Positions 8,437-17,952 of a stretch of DNA of 64,000 nt are shown here, one piece after another. A program made the position numbers and the translations under genes. The stretch's first letter is position 1, and each line of letters starts with the position of its first letter. The DNA lies in the NCBI GenBank assembly GCA_029219385.1, contig JAQXTH010000034.1, forward strand, positions 62,001-126,000, written 5' to 3'. This DNA is from Prevotellaceae bacterium. GTDB taxonomy: Bacteria; Bacteroidota; Bacteroidia; Bacteroidales; Bacteroidaceae. The notes below the pieces were generated by a model. That model had not been told where the DNA came from and did no database searches. It was given only the letters and a program-made list of their open reading frames with translations.

Positions 8437-10476
8437 ATGAAAAAACTTATACTTCTTGCAATCATAATCTTCACTCTCACCATTGATACAACTGCCCAAA
8501 ACGTGACATGGGACGAATTTGCCGAACGGTTTTTCCCCGATGGTGAAGACGGTGAAGACTCCGGACAAGGCCTCTATGACGACCTCCTCGAAATGCACCA
8601 AAACCCCATAAACATCAATCTCGCCGACCGCTCAGACCTGCTCAGACTGCCGTTCATAAATGAAGAGCAAGCCGACTCTATCTTGAGCCTCATACAACGC
8701 AGTGGCGGAATGTACAGCCTCGGCGAATTATATTTTGTCAAAAACCTCAACCACAACCAGATTGTCTTCATGCCTTTGTTCTTCTACTGCAAACGCATTT
8801 ACAACCCCGACAAACACCAAGACAACAGCCACAACACTCTCTATTACGACGAAAACGAAAAGAAACTGAAAACGGAACTGTCGTCGACACTCGGCATACC
8901 ACTATACAAGCGCGAAGGCTTTAAGAAACACGACCCCGAAGTGTTGAACAAAAATCCCAACAAACAATATCTCGGCAACAATCTGTCAACCACCCTGCGC
9001 TATCGCTCCTCGATCAACAACCGCCTGTTCTGGGGGCTCACAGCCCAAAAAGACGAGGGCGAACCTTTCGCTTCCAAAGACAATGCTTTATATGACTCCT
9101 ATTCTTTCTATCTCTCTGGCAAGGGACACAACGCCATAAAACAATGGATTGTGGGCGACTATAAAGCCCATTTCGGCCTCGGTCTCACCATTGGTTCGTC
9201 GGCTCCCGACGCAATGAACGTATTGTCGGCCTACAATCCCCACGGTCAAGGATTTACCGCCCACACCTCAACCGACGAAGCCCTCTTCTTGCGAGGCGGT
9301 GCACTGTCGGCAACATTTGGCAAGATAAACATACACACCTACGCCTCGTGGCGACAACTCGACGCAACACTCTCAAAAGACAGTATATCCACAATCATTA
9401 CCAACGGCTATCACCGCACACCGCTCGAAATGTCGAAACGCAACAACATAGATGCCCTGCAGGCCGGTGTTGCCGCCTCGCTCAATCTCTCGCAATGGTC
9501 TGTCTCTTTGCAGGCCACCCACACCCACTACGACACCCCATACATCACTCCAACCGCACTCTATCGCAAATATTATTTCCAAGGCAAAGACTTCGGCAAC
9601 TACAGCATCTATTATAACTATTACCACAATCAACTGAAACTGTGGGGCGAAACAGCCACCTCGCTCCAAGGAGGAATTGCCACCCAACACAGATTGCTTT
9701 ACAGCACGTCGTATAAAATGAAAATTGTCGCTCTCCACCGCTTCTATTCCACCCACTATCTCTCAACCTCGACACAAAGCTACAAAAGCGGCTCGCGAGT
9801 TCAAAACGAACACGGATTGCTTCTGGGGCTTAACACATATCTCCGGCCCGAACTGCATTTATACATCTATGGCGACTATGCCCACTATCCTTTTACCACC
9901 TATTCAAGCCGCCAAGCCTCAAACGCCTTCACCACGTCCATGCAACTTGAATACACCTGTTCAAACAACTGTTCGATTTTGTTGCGCTACAAATTTCGTC
10001 AACGACCGCAAGACAACAAACAACACACCTCCGACCACAAACAACAACACTCCGTCAAAGCACAGGCAAGATATGTCATTGGAATATTCACCATGACAAC
10101 AGCCGCCGACCTCACACTCCTCTCACAACCCGACAAAGACAACTCCTCGGGCTGGATGCTCTCCCACAAAACCACCTGCAAACCCTCCAAAACCATGCGC
10201 CTCAACATTGCCGCTGCATGGTTTCACACCGACTCTTATTCTGAAGCCCTCAGATTTTATGAACCCTCGCTTATCTACAGCACCGGCTCTGCCACATGCT
10301 ACTACCACGGAGTGCGCTCCTCATTGTCGGCTGTGAAAAAAACAGGGCCCTTGGAATTGGCCCTTAAATACTGCGTCACCCACTATACAAACCGCTCTTC
10401 GGTGGGAACAGACCTCAGAGCATACAATGGCTCGACACTGCAAGACATCGTGGTGCAGGGAATTGTGAAATTTTGA
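8437..10476 (+). CDS. Secreted helix-hairpin-helix protein with probable outer-membrane beta-barrel
   Basis: Starts with a signal peptide (MKKLILLAIIIFTLTIDTTAQ). Residues about 50-115 form a ComEA-like helix-hairpin-helix segment (NPININLADRSDLLRLPFINEEQADSIL written as two halves of the pattern), followed by roughly 560 residues rich in aromatic and alternating polar/apolar stretches, as in outer-membrane barrels. Homologues annotated as HHH-domain proteins are widespread in Bacteroidetes and are sometimes linked to DNA uptake, but the role is not established. dprA lies close by, though this is only a loose contextual hint. Confidence 0.75.
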   Translation: MKKLILLAIIIFTLTIDTTAQNVTWDEFAERFFPDGEDGEDSGQGLYDDLLEMHQNPININLADRSDLLRLPFINEEQADSILSLIQRSGGMYSLGELYFVKNLNHNQIVFMPLFFYCKRIYNPDKHQDNSHNTLYYDENEKKLKTELSSTLGIPLYKREGFKKHDPEVLNKNPNKQYLGNNLSTTLRYRSSINNRLFWGLTAQKDEGEPFASKDNALYDSYSFYLSGKGHNAIKQWIVGDYKAHFGLGLTIGSSAPDAMNVLSAYNPHGQGFTAHTSTDEALFLRGGALSATFGKINIHTYASWRQLDATLSKDSISTIITNGYHRTPLEMSKRNNIDALQAGVAASLNLSQWSVSLQATHTHYDTPYITPTALYRKYYFQGKDFGNYSIYYNYYHNQLKLWGETATSLQGGIATQHRLLYSTSYKMKIVALHRFYSTHYLSTSTQSYKSGSRVQNEHGLLLGLNTYLRPELHLYIYGDYAHYPFTTYSSRQASNAFTTSMQLEYTCSNNCSILLRYKFRQRPQDNKQHTSDHKQQHSVKAQARYVIGIFTMTTAADLTLLSQPDKDNSSGWMLSHKTTCKPSKTMRLNIAAAWFHTDSYSEALRFYEPSLIYSTGSATCYYHGVRSSLSAVKKTGPLELALKYCVTHYTNRSSVGTDLRAYNGSTLQDIVVQGIVKF

Positions 10477-10508
10477 GGCCAAACAGATTTATAATAAACA
10501 AAAACCAC

Positions 10509-10516
10509 TACCTTTG
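10509..10516 (+). promoter_or_regulatory. -7 box TACCTTTG upstream of the radical SAM gene
   Basis: Exact TAnnTTTG match 23 bp before the ATG at 10540. No convincing -33 TTTG at 19-21 bp. Confidence 0.5.
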
Positions 10517-10539
10517 CACTATCTTAACAAAACAATGTT

Positions 10540-11316
10540 ATGTCTACGATAATTTATCCGTCTCCCATATTCGGCCCCGTACATAGCAGGCGACTGGGCA
10601 TCTCCCTCGGCATAAACCTTATGCCTCGCGATGGTAAAGTCTGCACCTTTGATTGCATTTATTGCGAGTGTGGCTACAACGCAGACCGCCGCCCCCATAC
10701 CTCAAGACCCACACGCGCAGAGGTAAAAACCGCTCTCGAAAAACAACTTGCCGACATGGCAACTCAAAACCAACTGCCCGACGTGTTGACTTTTGCCGGC
10801 AACGGTGAACCCACTTCCCACCCCGACTTCAAAGGCATTGTGGAAGACACTGTTTCGCTGAGAAACAAATATTGCCCCAAAGCAAAAGTGTCGGTGTTGA
10901 GCAACGCCACACTTATAGAACGCCCCGATGTCTTCGAAGCACTCAAAATGGTAGACAACAACATCTTGAAACTCGACACCGTAAACCTCGACTATATAAA
11001 AACGGTCAATCGACCCACCGGCAAATACAACCTTGAGGCTCTCATAGAAAAAATGAAACAATTTGAGGGCCATTGCATCATTCAAACCATGTTTATGCAC
11101 GGCACAATGAACGGTCAGGACGTCTCCAACCTATCTGACGACTACATCGCCCCGTGGCTCAAAACCGTGGCAGAAATCAACCCCCGACAGGTGATGATCT
11201 ACACCATAGACCGTGAAACTCCCGACCAAGAACTCCGAAAAGCCTCTCACGAGGAACTCGACAACATTGTGGAGCGTCTCAAGACAAACGGCATCGATGC
11301 CACCGCTTCTTATTAA
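10540..11316 (+). CDS. Radical SAM protein
   Basis: 258-residue radical SAM enzyme with the cluster motif CTFDCIYC (C35, C39, C42) binding a 4Fe-4S cluster, and the GNGEPTSHPDF motif of the SAM-binding strand. It belongs to the short group related to wyosine-type or MoaA-like enzymes; the N terminus (YPSPIFGPVHSRRLGISLGIN) is the conserved block of this group. No SPASM or extra cluster motif was seen. The reaction is unknown. nadA follows after 20 bp, so the two are probably one operon. Confidence 0.85.
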   Translation: MSTIIYPSPIFGPVHSRRLGISLGINLMPRDGKVCTFDCIYCECGYNADRRPHTSRPTRAEVKTALEKQLADMATQNQLPDVLTFAGNGEPTSHPDFKGIVEDTVSLRNKYCPKAKVSVLSNATLIERPDVFEALKMVDNNILKLDTVNLDYIKTVNRPTGKYNLEALIEKMKQFEGHCIIQTMFMHGTMNGQDVSNLSDDYIAPWLKTVAEINPRQVMIYTIDRETPDQELRKASHEELDNIVERLKTNGIDATASY

Positions 11317-11336
11317 AACCTCAAACACAATTCATC

Positions 11337-12344
11337 ATGATAAAAGAAAGTTGGAAAGAAAAAGGCTATGTAGACGAGCCCACTGCCACCGACATTGATT
11401 TGAAAAGCGAAATACGAAAACTCTGCAAAGAGAAAAACGCTGTTATTCTTGCTCACTACTACACCGACAAACCACTGCAGGAAATAGCCGACTTCATCGG
11501 CGACAGCCTCGCTCTGGCGCGCAAAGCCGCCAAGACCGAAGCAGACATCATAGTGATGTGTGGAGTGCATTTCATGGGTGAGACCTGCAAAATTCTCTGT
11601 CCCGACAAAAAGGTGCTCATACCCGATGCCAACGCCTCGTGTTCACTGGCCGAGAGTTGTCCCGCCGACAAATTCAGAGAGTTTGTCAAAGCTCACCCCG
11701 ACCACAAGGTTATTTCATACGTCAACACGACGGCAGCCACCAAAACCGTGACCGATGTGGTGGTGACCTCTTCAAATGCCCGCCAAATTGTCGAGTCCTT
11801 CCCCAAAGAGCAAAAACTCATCTTTGGTCCCGACCGCAATCTGGGCCGATATATCAACTCGGTGACCGGTCGCGAAATGCTGCTTTGGGACGGTGCCTGC
11901 CACGTTCACGAACGCTTCTCCACCGGCAAAATATTAGAGTTGAAAACTCAATATCCCTCTGCCAAAGTATTGGCACACCCCGAATGCAAAGGTCCGGTGG
12001 TCAAACTTGCAGATGTGGTCGGTTCCACAGCCATGTTGCTCAACTATGCAGTCAAGAGCGAGGCTCAACAATTCATTGTGGCCACCGAGAGCGGCATTCT
12101 CTTTGAGATGCAACGCATGGCTCCCGAGAAACAATTCATTCCCGTGCCGCCCGACGATGGCGAGACCCAAGGAGCAACCTGTGGCTGCAACGAATGCGCC
12201 TATATGCGCCTCAACACACTTGAGAAACTCTACAACACATTAAAATATGAATGGCCCGAGGTGAAGATTTCGCCCGAAATAATCAATGCCGCTCGCAAGC
12301 CCATAGACGAAATGCTCAACATCAGCGAGCGACTCGGCATCTGA
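11337..12344 (+). CDS. nadA: Quinolinate synthase
   Basis: Condenses iminoaspartate with dihydroxyacetone phosphate to give quinolinate in de novo NAD synthesis, using a 4Fe-4S cluster. All three cluster ligands can be seen: GETC (C84), HPEC (about residue 216) and the C-terminal CGCNEC block. The AHYYTDKPLQEIADFIGDS motif near the N terminus is diagnostic. Its partner, L-aspartate oxidase (nadB), is not adjacent but lies at 35122-36711, about 23 kb away. nadC was not seen. Confidence 0.96.
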   Translation: MIKESWKEKGYVDEPTATDIDLKSEIRKLCKEKNAVILAHYYTDKPLQEIADFIGDSLALARKAAKTEADIIVMCGVHFMGETCKILCPDKKVLIPDANASCSLAESCPADKFREFVKAHPDHKVISYVNTTAATKTVTDVVVTSSNARQIVESFPKEQKLIFGPDRNLGRYINSVTGREMLLWDGACHVHERFSTGKILELKTQYPSAKVLAHPECKGPVVKLADVVGSTAMLLNYAVKSEAQQFIVATESGILFEMQRMAPEKQFIPVPPDDGETQGATCGCNECAYMRLNTLEKLYNTLKYEWPEVKISPEIINAARKPIDEMLNISERLGI

Positions 12345-12398
12345 ACAAAAAAATAAGGCTGCAATAGTCTGAAATCCTCAACTCCATATAAACACAAA

Positions 12399-12432
12399 AA
12401 GACGGGGTGCGTCAATCGGCGCACCCCGTCTT
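12399..12432 (-). terminator. Terminator after the 1494-aa protease gene
   Basis: AAGACGGGGTGCG pairs with CGCACCCCGTCTT around an 8-nt loop. On the minus strand the hairpin is followed by TTTTTG, so it serves the protease gene ending at 12456. Read on the + strand it may also help stop nadA, but without a T run. Confidence 0.8.
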
Positions 12433-12455
12433 GTGTGTTATTACGCTATATCATT

Positions 12456-15400
12456 CTAATGTTTATATACCTTGCGGCCATCCTTGATATAGATACCTTT
12501 ATTGTCCATTTGATCTACATTAACACCGTTGAGGTTGTAAATCTTATTACCCTTCACGGTCTTATCTGTCTGCACATCTTCAAGCCCGGTGGGGTCGTTT
12601 TCCATTTCGGAAAGAGAACCCTTGCGCAAAGCAAACGACTGGAATGTAGCACAAGTAGAACCACTCATATTGACCAACAAACCGAGACTTACGGTCTTTT
12701 CGCTATCAACGTAGAACGAAACCGTGGTAGACATATTGTCGTCACTCTTGTCACGAATTTGTGTATAACCAAGCGAACCGGTCTTCAAATCATTCTCGTC
12801 GGGCAATCCCACTCCCTCGGCAGCCACGATATATGAACCACCGGCCTGGCCCTCATTGGGACCATAGTTAGCCTCAAAAATATAGAAGCCCTGCGGCAGA
12901 GTGATGCTCTGATATACTTTGTGATTTGAAATAGAACTTGCAAAGCCATCCCAATTGGTGGTAATGGTGAAGTTGCTGGACTTGTTGGTATCTACGTGAG
13001 CTCCTGTGGATTGAGAAGTTTCACCCTCGTTTTCACGTGTCCAGTCTTTCAACTCCATGAAGCGTGTGCCCCCCGATGGATTATATTTCCTGCCGGTGTT
13101 TTCAAACGGAGTAGTATAATTCTTGAGATATTGAGAGGTAACATCTGTCACATCCGAATCAACATCAATGGCAAACACACCGCGCGACAATCCCCATGCG
13201 TCACCATCGGGACCAAATCCGGTGCGCACACCTGTGTTGCCCGAAGAACTGCGGTCGATCACGTCGCCACCCGACTGATTAAAGTCATAATAGAGCACCA
13301 AACCCTCGGCTTCGGCCGTGGCGAGGTTTTCTGCCTCAATGGGTTTGTTGCAATAAGACTTGATCTGATCTTCGGTCAGAGTCTTGTTCCAAATGCGGAA
13401 CTCGTCTATCTGACCGCGCATTGGTGCATTCTCCAAACCTATGGCATATTGGCTGATTGCAGGCAGCGACGTTGCTCCTGTCACACTGGTAGAAGCAAAT
13501 AACTGTCCATCACGATAAAGCTTTATGATGCCCGTTGAGAATGTCATGGCATAATGGTGCCATTCTCCGGCAATGATATATCCGGCCGGTGTGGTAGTCG
13601 ACTTGGCCTTCATGCTGATTTTCATTGCGCCGGTAGATGTGGCCGAAAGCATCATGGTAGAAGCCTTGTCGCCAATGCCGAGCGTGTTGTTTGCAAGAGT
13701 GGTCGGACGCATCCACCAATCTATCGTAAAGTTGCGTTGGAACTGCTTAAACGGCACTGTGGTGAGAGAAACGCTGTTGGCATCAGAAGTAAACATCAAA
13801 CCGTTCTTGCTATCGGCATTGCAAACTATGAGAGCATTCTTTTCCGTCACTGTGCTTTCACCCTCGCTGTTGGCAGCGGTAAAAGTGAGATCATATATAC
13901 CCGGACGGGTAGGATTAAATTTGCAATATTGTGTATTGCCCTTTTCGGCATGATTGCCGTTGAAGAGAGTCCAATCCCATTTTGTCGGCTCATACTTAGA
14001 TTTGTCAGTGAGATAAACCGTTTCGCCTTTAACCACAAGTGTGGGCGACACCACATAGGCGGCCACAGGAGCCGTGGCACTAACAGTCACCTTGCAAGTT
14101 TTTTGGGCAATGCGACCATCGGGCGCGGTAACGGTGAGGGTAACATCATAAGTGCCCTGGTCGGTATATGTGGCAGCAGCATCGGTGGTGTTGGCATGCT
14201 CTACCACGGCACCCGGCATTTGCCAACTGTAAATATAACCCAACTTAGCGTTTGTCACGCGGAATGAAACCGGATCGCCGGCCGGAACAGTTGCCGACGA
14301 CAATTCAAACGAAGCATCGGGCTCAGGACACGGAGAAACTTCCACACTCAATGTGTCAGACACAGATTCACCGCTCTTGTCCAAAGCCTTTGCCACCACT
14401 TTATATGTACCTGTATTGGGGAATGTAATGCTGGGCGACAAGCAAGACAATGTGTCACCATCCATCTTGTCTACAAACCACTCGAGCGACTTCACGCCCG
14501 CACCTGTCGTGGCAGTAAGTTTGGTAGGAATACCGGCAAAAATCTCGCCCTCGGGCTCTGCAATATCAACAGCCAAATCGGTAGAAGCCTTAAAGCCGGC
14601 AACAGAAGCCGTAATTTTTACATAGTCGTCTGTTGCGAAGATACCATGACGGTGATAACGGGCATAGTCACGCAATTTCATCACTCCGCCATCGCTGATG
14701 AGATCACCCTTGTAATAGGCAATAAGGTCTTCGGGAACACCGGCGTTGCCATACTCCGACTTATAGTTGGCAGCAATCTCCTCTGCGGTGCGTGCAGTTT
14801 TCCAAATACGAATATCTTTGAGTTTTGCATTGGTATGGGTATTAGTGCCGTTGCTATATTTAAACACAAAGTCACCAAAGCCACCCAAACCACTATATTT
14901 TTCAGATGTAAACTCCTTTTTCTTCACGCCATTGATATAAGTGGTCATCTTATTATTCTCTACCACAACGGCAACGTGAACCCACTTGCCCACACTCAAA
15001 GCCGAAGAAACACTCGAACGATTGCTTGTGTCCCAGCCCACGGTATAACTACCGTCTGAATTGGCATGAAGATAGAATGTTCCCCAGCCCGGACCGGCAC
15101 TTTGGTTCCAGTTAAGCAAAGTTGTGCAGTTAATCCAATACTCTATTGTGGCACAATCATAATGGGTGCCAAAGACATCGGGCAAGGTGAGGCCGTTCTT
15201 TTTCATGTTTAATGCAGTATAAACGGTTTCACCACCCGGCACTTCAGCCGTAATACGCTGAGACTCGACCTTATCATACAGAGCCGTCACTGCATAGGTT
15301 GCCACTGTTTCATCGGGCAGGGTAAAGGAGCGACTGTCGACACCTTGCTCACCAATTATCTCATCGCCAGAATAAATGCGATAGCCGGTGAGAGTCATGC

Positions 15401-16940
15401 CAGAGCGCACAGGCTCATCCCATGTAAGCACACCATCGGCAATGCGAGCGTTGCGCGGAGACTGTGAACCGCGCCCGTTCACAATAACAGTGATATATGT
15501 CTTGCCGCCACCTTTTTCAATCTTCACGCCATCGGGAGCCGTGATGTCAAACGGCGTGGCTTGGCCATCGGGCGAAATAACATAATCCATGATAGAGGCT
15601 TCACGAATGTGACCCTCGCCAAGCGCACCATCGCGAGTGGTGACGGTAAAGAAATATTTAAGCGGCATGGCCGGATCGAGACGATTGGTGATGTCAGTCA
15701 GGTCATAACCAAACTCCATGGGTTCGTCGTGGAGTTTGCCATCGGCCCAACGACCAAGCATTGGCACCTCGGGAGCAGGAATAGAGTCACCGTTGTGACC
15801 GTCGCCGGCATATTTGAAATGTTCAAAAGCACAGCCAACCTCGGGCTCGGTGGCATTTAAGTCAGACGACACTCCGGCCGTGAGATAAACCTCCGAACGG
15901 CGCGAATAGTCCATCTTTATCTTGATGGTGCGCTGAGGAGTATAGTCCTTGCGGATATAAATCAAGCCGGGCGACCAATAACTGCCACAAAACTTATCGT
16001 CGGCAGTGAAATACGGACCGCTGTATGCGTAAGGACAATAGATGAAACCCTCGTTACACCACCATTTGTCCCACGAGTTCACAATAATCCATGCACCCAC
16101 CTCGTCGGCATCGGCCTCGCCATAGACACCATTGCCGTTAAGGTCAAACTCAATGCGGTCGTCATAGCCCACAATGGTGAGAGCGTGGTCAACCGATTTG
16201 CCCCACTGCTTCACATATTGCATTCCTGCCACGCCAATTTCCTTGTTGACAGTGGTCGAAGGAATTTTTTCCCAAACGCCGCCCGAGGCAACGCCTATAT
16301 GACCCAAACCACCGGCCTTAAACGATGTGTCACCACAGTGGTTCCAAAGCCAGTTCTTAAACAGTTCGCGACCCTCCTCCGTGCCGAGATCATAAGGAAG
16401 TGAAACAAAATCCTGTATGCGGTTAGACATGGCGGCATACCATTTGTCGTAACCTTGCATCCAGCCTGCGTCGGGCGAATCCCAGTCATAACTGCCCAAC
16501 TGCCGCGAATAAGTGCGACCGCCATAGACATCTACAGGAGGCACACCGTTGGCCTTGGCCATTTCTTCTTTTGAAGAGTTTCCATAAGTGAGCAGCCATG
16601 TGAAGTGTGTGGGCAGCATGTTGTGCTCCAAGCTACCGTCTGTGCCACGATAGGCATTGAGTTCATGAGCCATCTGATAGGCTATCAACGCAGCCGAACC
16701 ACAAGACCCATTGTCTTGGTTAAAGACAGGAGCGAAATAGATTGTCTTACCATTGTCCACATGGTCAGGACGCGCTGCCCCGACACTCTTCGATTTGGCA
16801 CTTTGTGCCTTTGAGACCAAAGAATAGTCGGGCTTGTCCCATGGGGTGAAATCAACCGCATTCTTCTTGTCCGCAACCTGTGCCGTCGTTGCCAAATATC
16901 CCAACGACAACATCAAAAGTAGTGACTTAAATCTAATCAT
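12456..16940 (-). CDS. Secreted multidomain papain-like cysteine protease (C1 type) with LamG and PKD domains
   Basis: 1494 residues with a signal peptide ending near TTAQ. A papain-like peptidase follows: oxyanion Gln75 and nucleophile Cys80 (FNQDNGSCGSAA), His252 (SVDHALTIVGYDD) and Asn288 (IIVNSWDKWW). The active-site block reads CGSAA in place of the usual CGSCWAF. Next come a fibronectin-III-like segment (about 495-570), a LamG/concanavalin-like domain (about 575-725), two or three PKD-like repeats (about 780-1030), a second LamG domain (about 1040-1200) and a beta-rich region. The C-terminal 45 residues (KIYNLNGVNVDQMDNKGIYI, then KDGRKVYKH) resemble type IX secretion tails of Prevotella proteins. 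Likely cell-surface or exported proteinase; substrate unknown. Confidence 0.85.
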   Translation of the reverse strand: MIRFKSLLLMLSLGYLATTAQVADKKNAVDFTPWDKPDYSLVSKAQSAKSKSVGAARPDHVDNGKTIYFAPVFNQDNGSCGSAALIAYQMAHELNAYRGTDGSLEHNMLPTHFTWLLTYGNSSKEEMAKANGVPPVDVYGGRTYSRQLGSYDWDSPDAGWMQGYDKWYAAMSNRIQDFVSLPYDLGTEEGRELFKNWLWNHCGDTSFKAGGLGHIGVASGGVWEKIPSTTVNKEIGVAGMQYVKQWGKSVDHALTIVGYDDRIEFDLNGNGVYGEADADEVGAWIIVNSWDKWWCNEGFIYCPYAYSGPYFTADDKFCGSYWSPGLIYIRKDYTPQRTIKIKMDYSRRSEVYLTAGVSSDLNATEPEVGCAFEHFKYAGDGHNGDSIPAPEVPMLGRWADGKLHDEPMEFGYDLTDITNRLDPAMPLKYFFTVTTRDGALGEGHIREASIMDYVISPDGQATPFDITAPDGVKIEKGGGKTYITVIVNGRGSQSPRNARIADGVLTWDEPVRSGMTLTGYRIYSGDEIIGEQGVDSRSFTLPDETVATYAVTALYDKVESQRITAEVPGGETVYTALNMKKNGLTLPDVFGTHYDCATIEYWINCTTLLNWNQSAGPGWGTFYLHANSDGSYTVGWDTSNRSSVSSALSVGKWVHVAVVVENNKMTTYINGVKKKEFTSEKYSGLGGFGDFVFKYSNGTNTHTNAKLKDIRIWKTARTAEEIAANYKSEYGNAGVPEDLIAYYKGDLISDGGVMKLRDYARYHRHGIFATDDYVKITASVAGFKASTDLAVDIAEPEGEIFAGIPTKLTATTGAGVKSLEWFVDKMDGDTLSCLSPSITFPNTGTYKVVAKALDKSGESVSDTLSVEVSPCPEPDASFELSSATVPAGDPVSFRVTNAKLGYIYSWQMPGAVVEHANTTDAAATYTDQGTYDVTLTVTAPDGRIAQKTCKVTVSATAPVAAYVVSPTLVVKGETVYLTDKSKYEPTKWDWTLFNGNHAEKGNTQYCKFNPTRPGIYDLTFTAANSEGESTVTEKNALIVCNADSKNGLMFTSDANSVSLTTVPFKQFQRNFTIDWWMRPTTLANNTLGIGDKASTMMLSATSTGAMKISMKAKSTTTPAGYIIAGEWHHYAMTFSTGIIKLYRDGQLFASTSVTGATSLPAISQYAIGLENAPMRGQIDEFRIWNKTLTEDQIKSYCNKPIEAENLATAEAEGLVLYYDFNQSGGDVIDRSSSGNTGVRTGFGPDGDAWGLSRGVFAIDVDSDVTDVTSQYLKNYTTPFENTGRKYNPSGGTRFMELKDWTRENEGETSQSTGAHVDTNKSSNFTITTNWDGFASSISNHKVYQSITLPQGFYIFEANYGPNEGQAGGSYIVAAEGVGLPDENDLKTGSLGYTQIRDKSDDNMSTTVSFYVDSEKTVSLGLLVNMSGSTCATFQSFALRKGSLSEMENDPTGLEDVQTDKTVKGNKIYNLNGVNVDQMDNKGIYIKDGRKVYKH

Positions 16941-16986
16941 AACAGAATATTTTTTGTTTATAATATGGTATTATCAAATAAAGTTT

Positions 16987-17952
16987 TTAAATCCAGAATT
17001 TGTCGGTTGCCTTATGATAGTCTGCCTCGGCAATGTCGGTGTCACACAGCCGCTCATATATCTTTGAGGCAAAAAACACGTCGTGAAGACCAAGACCATA
17101 ATTATAGTCTATGATGCGCTGCGAGTCGTTGCGCCTGCCGGGGTCACGACCTGCCAACACTTCGCCAATCTCATTATAGTCTTTGTATTGAGAAAAATAT
17201 TTAAAACCTCTCACATGGTCGGTGTCATCACCAAAGACGCGGTCAAACACAATGTCGCAATTTTGCAGTCCACGCATGTGCACGGGTATCACCGTCACGC
17301 CCGGTCTGAAATTATCCACATTCTCAACCAGCAATCCATCGGCACTCGTAATACAACTCACAAAGACATCGACCGTCCGAGCCAACTCGTCAATATCGTC
17401 TACAATTTCAAAATCCACGTTGTCATACGCCCCAAATCGCTCCATAAACAACTCGGCCTGATCTTTATATCTCAGCAATTTCACGCAGAAATGTCGCTCC
17501 GGCTCAGCCTCGAGCATACAAAGCATTGTGGCTCGCGCCGTGTTGCCCAAACCCACAAAACCATATATCGAGGCATTTCTCTTGCGCAAAGCTTTAATCG
17601 AAACGGCGGCCACCGCGCCGGTGCGCATTGTTGTTATCCAGTCACAATCAATCAAAGCCAACAATTCGCCCGTTTGAGCATCATAAAGCATCATGTCGCT
17701 GCCCAGACTCGGCACGGCCCCCTCTATGCGATGAACCTCTTTTATGCCAAAATAATAACCCTCTCCAATCTTCTCCGGTTTGGCAAGCAAACAGGGCATC
17801 GAAGTAAAAAAATCATAGTCGGCAGGGTGCACACTGATTTTGGCAGGCAACTGCGACTTTGCCTTCATCTCAAAACTCTTGTATATCCACTCCACACAAC
17901 AACGCGGAGAAATCTCAAGACTGCAAATGGTTTGATGAGATATTATTTTCAT
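16987..17952 (-). CDS. Ornithine cyclodeaminase / mu-crystallin family protein
   Basis: NAD(P)-dependent dehydrogenase-like enzyme of 321 residues. Residues about 85-125 (LALIDCDWITTMRTGAVAAV) and the Rossmann motif GFVGLGNTARATML are typical of the family, which includes ornithine cyclodeaminase, alanine dehydrogenase and the SbnB opine-type synthase. The start overlaps the upstream fusion gene by 4 bp (17949-17952), so the two are translationally coupled and probably act on the same metabolite. Which amino acid it uses cannot be told. Confidence 0.85.
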   Translation of the reverse strand: MKIISHQTICSLEISPRCCVEWIYKSFEMKAKSQLPAKISVHPADYDFFTSMPCLLAKPEKIGEGYYFGIKEVHRIEGAVPSLGSDMMLYDAQTGELLALIDCDWITTMRTGAVAAVSIKALRKRNASIYGFVGLGNTARATMLCMLEAEPERHFCVKLLRYKDQAELFMERFGAYDNVDFEIVDDIDELARTVDVFVSCITSADGLLVENVDNFRPGVTVIPVHMRGLQNCDIVFDRVFGDDTDHVRGFKYFSQYKDYNEIGEVLAGRDPGRRNDSQRIIDYNYGLGLHDVFFASKIYERLCDTDIAEADYHKATDKFWI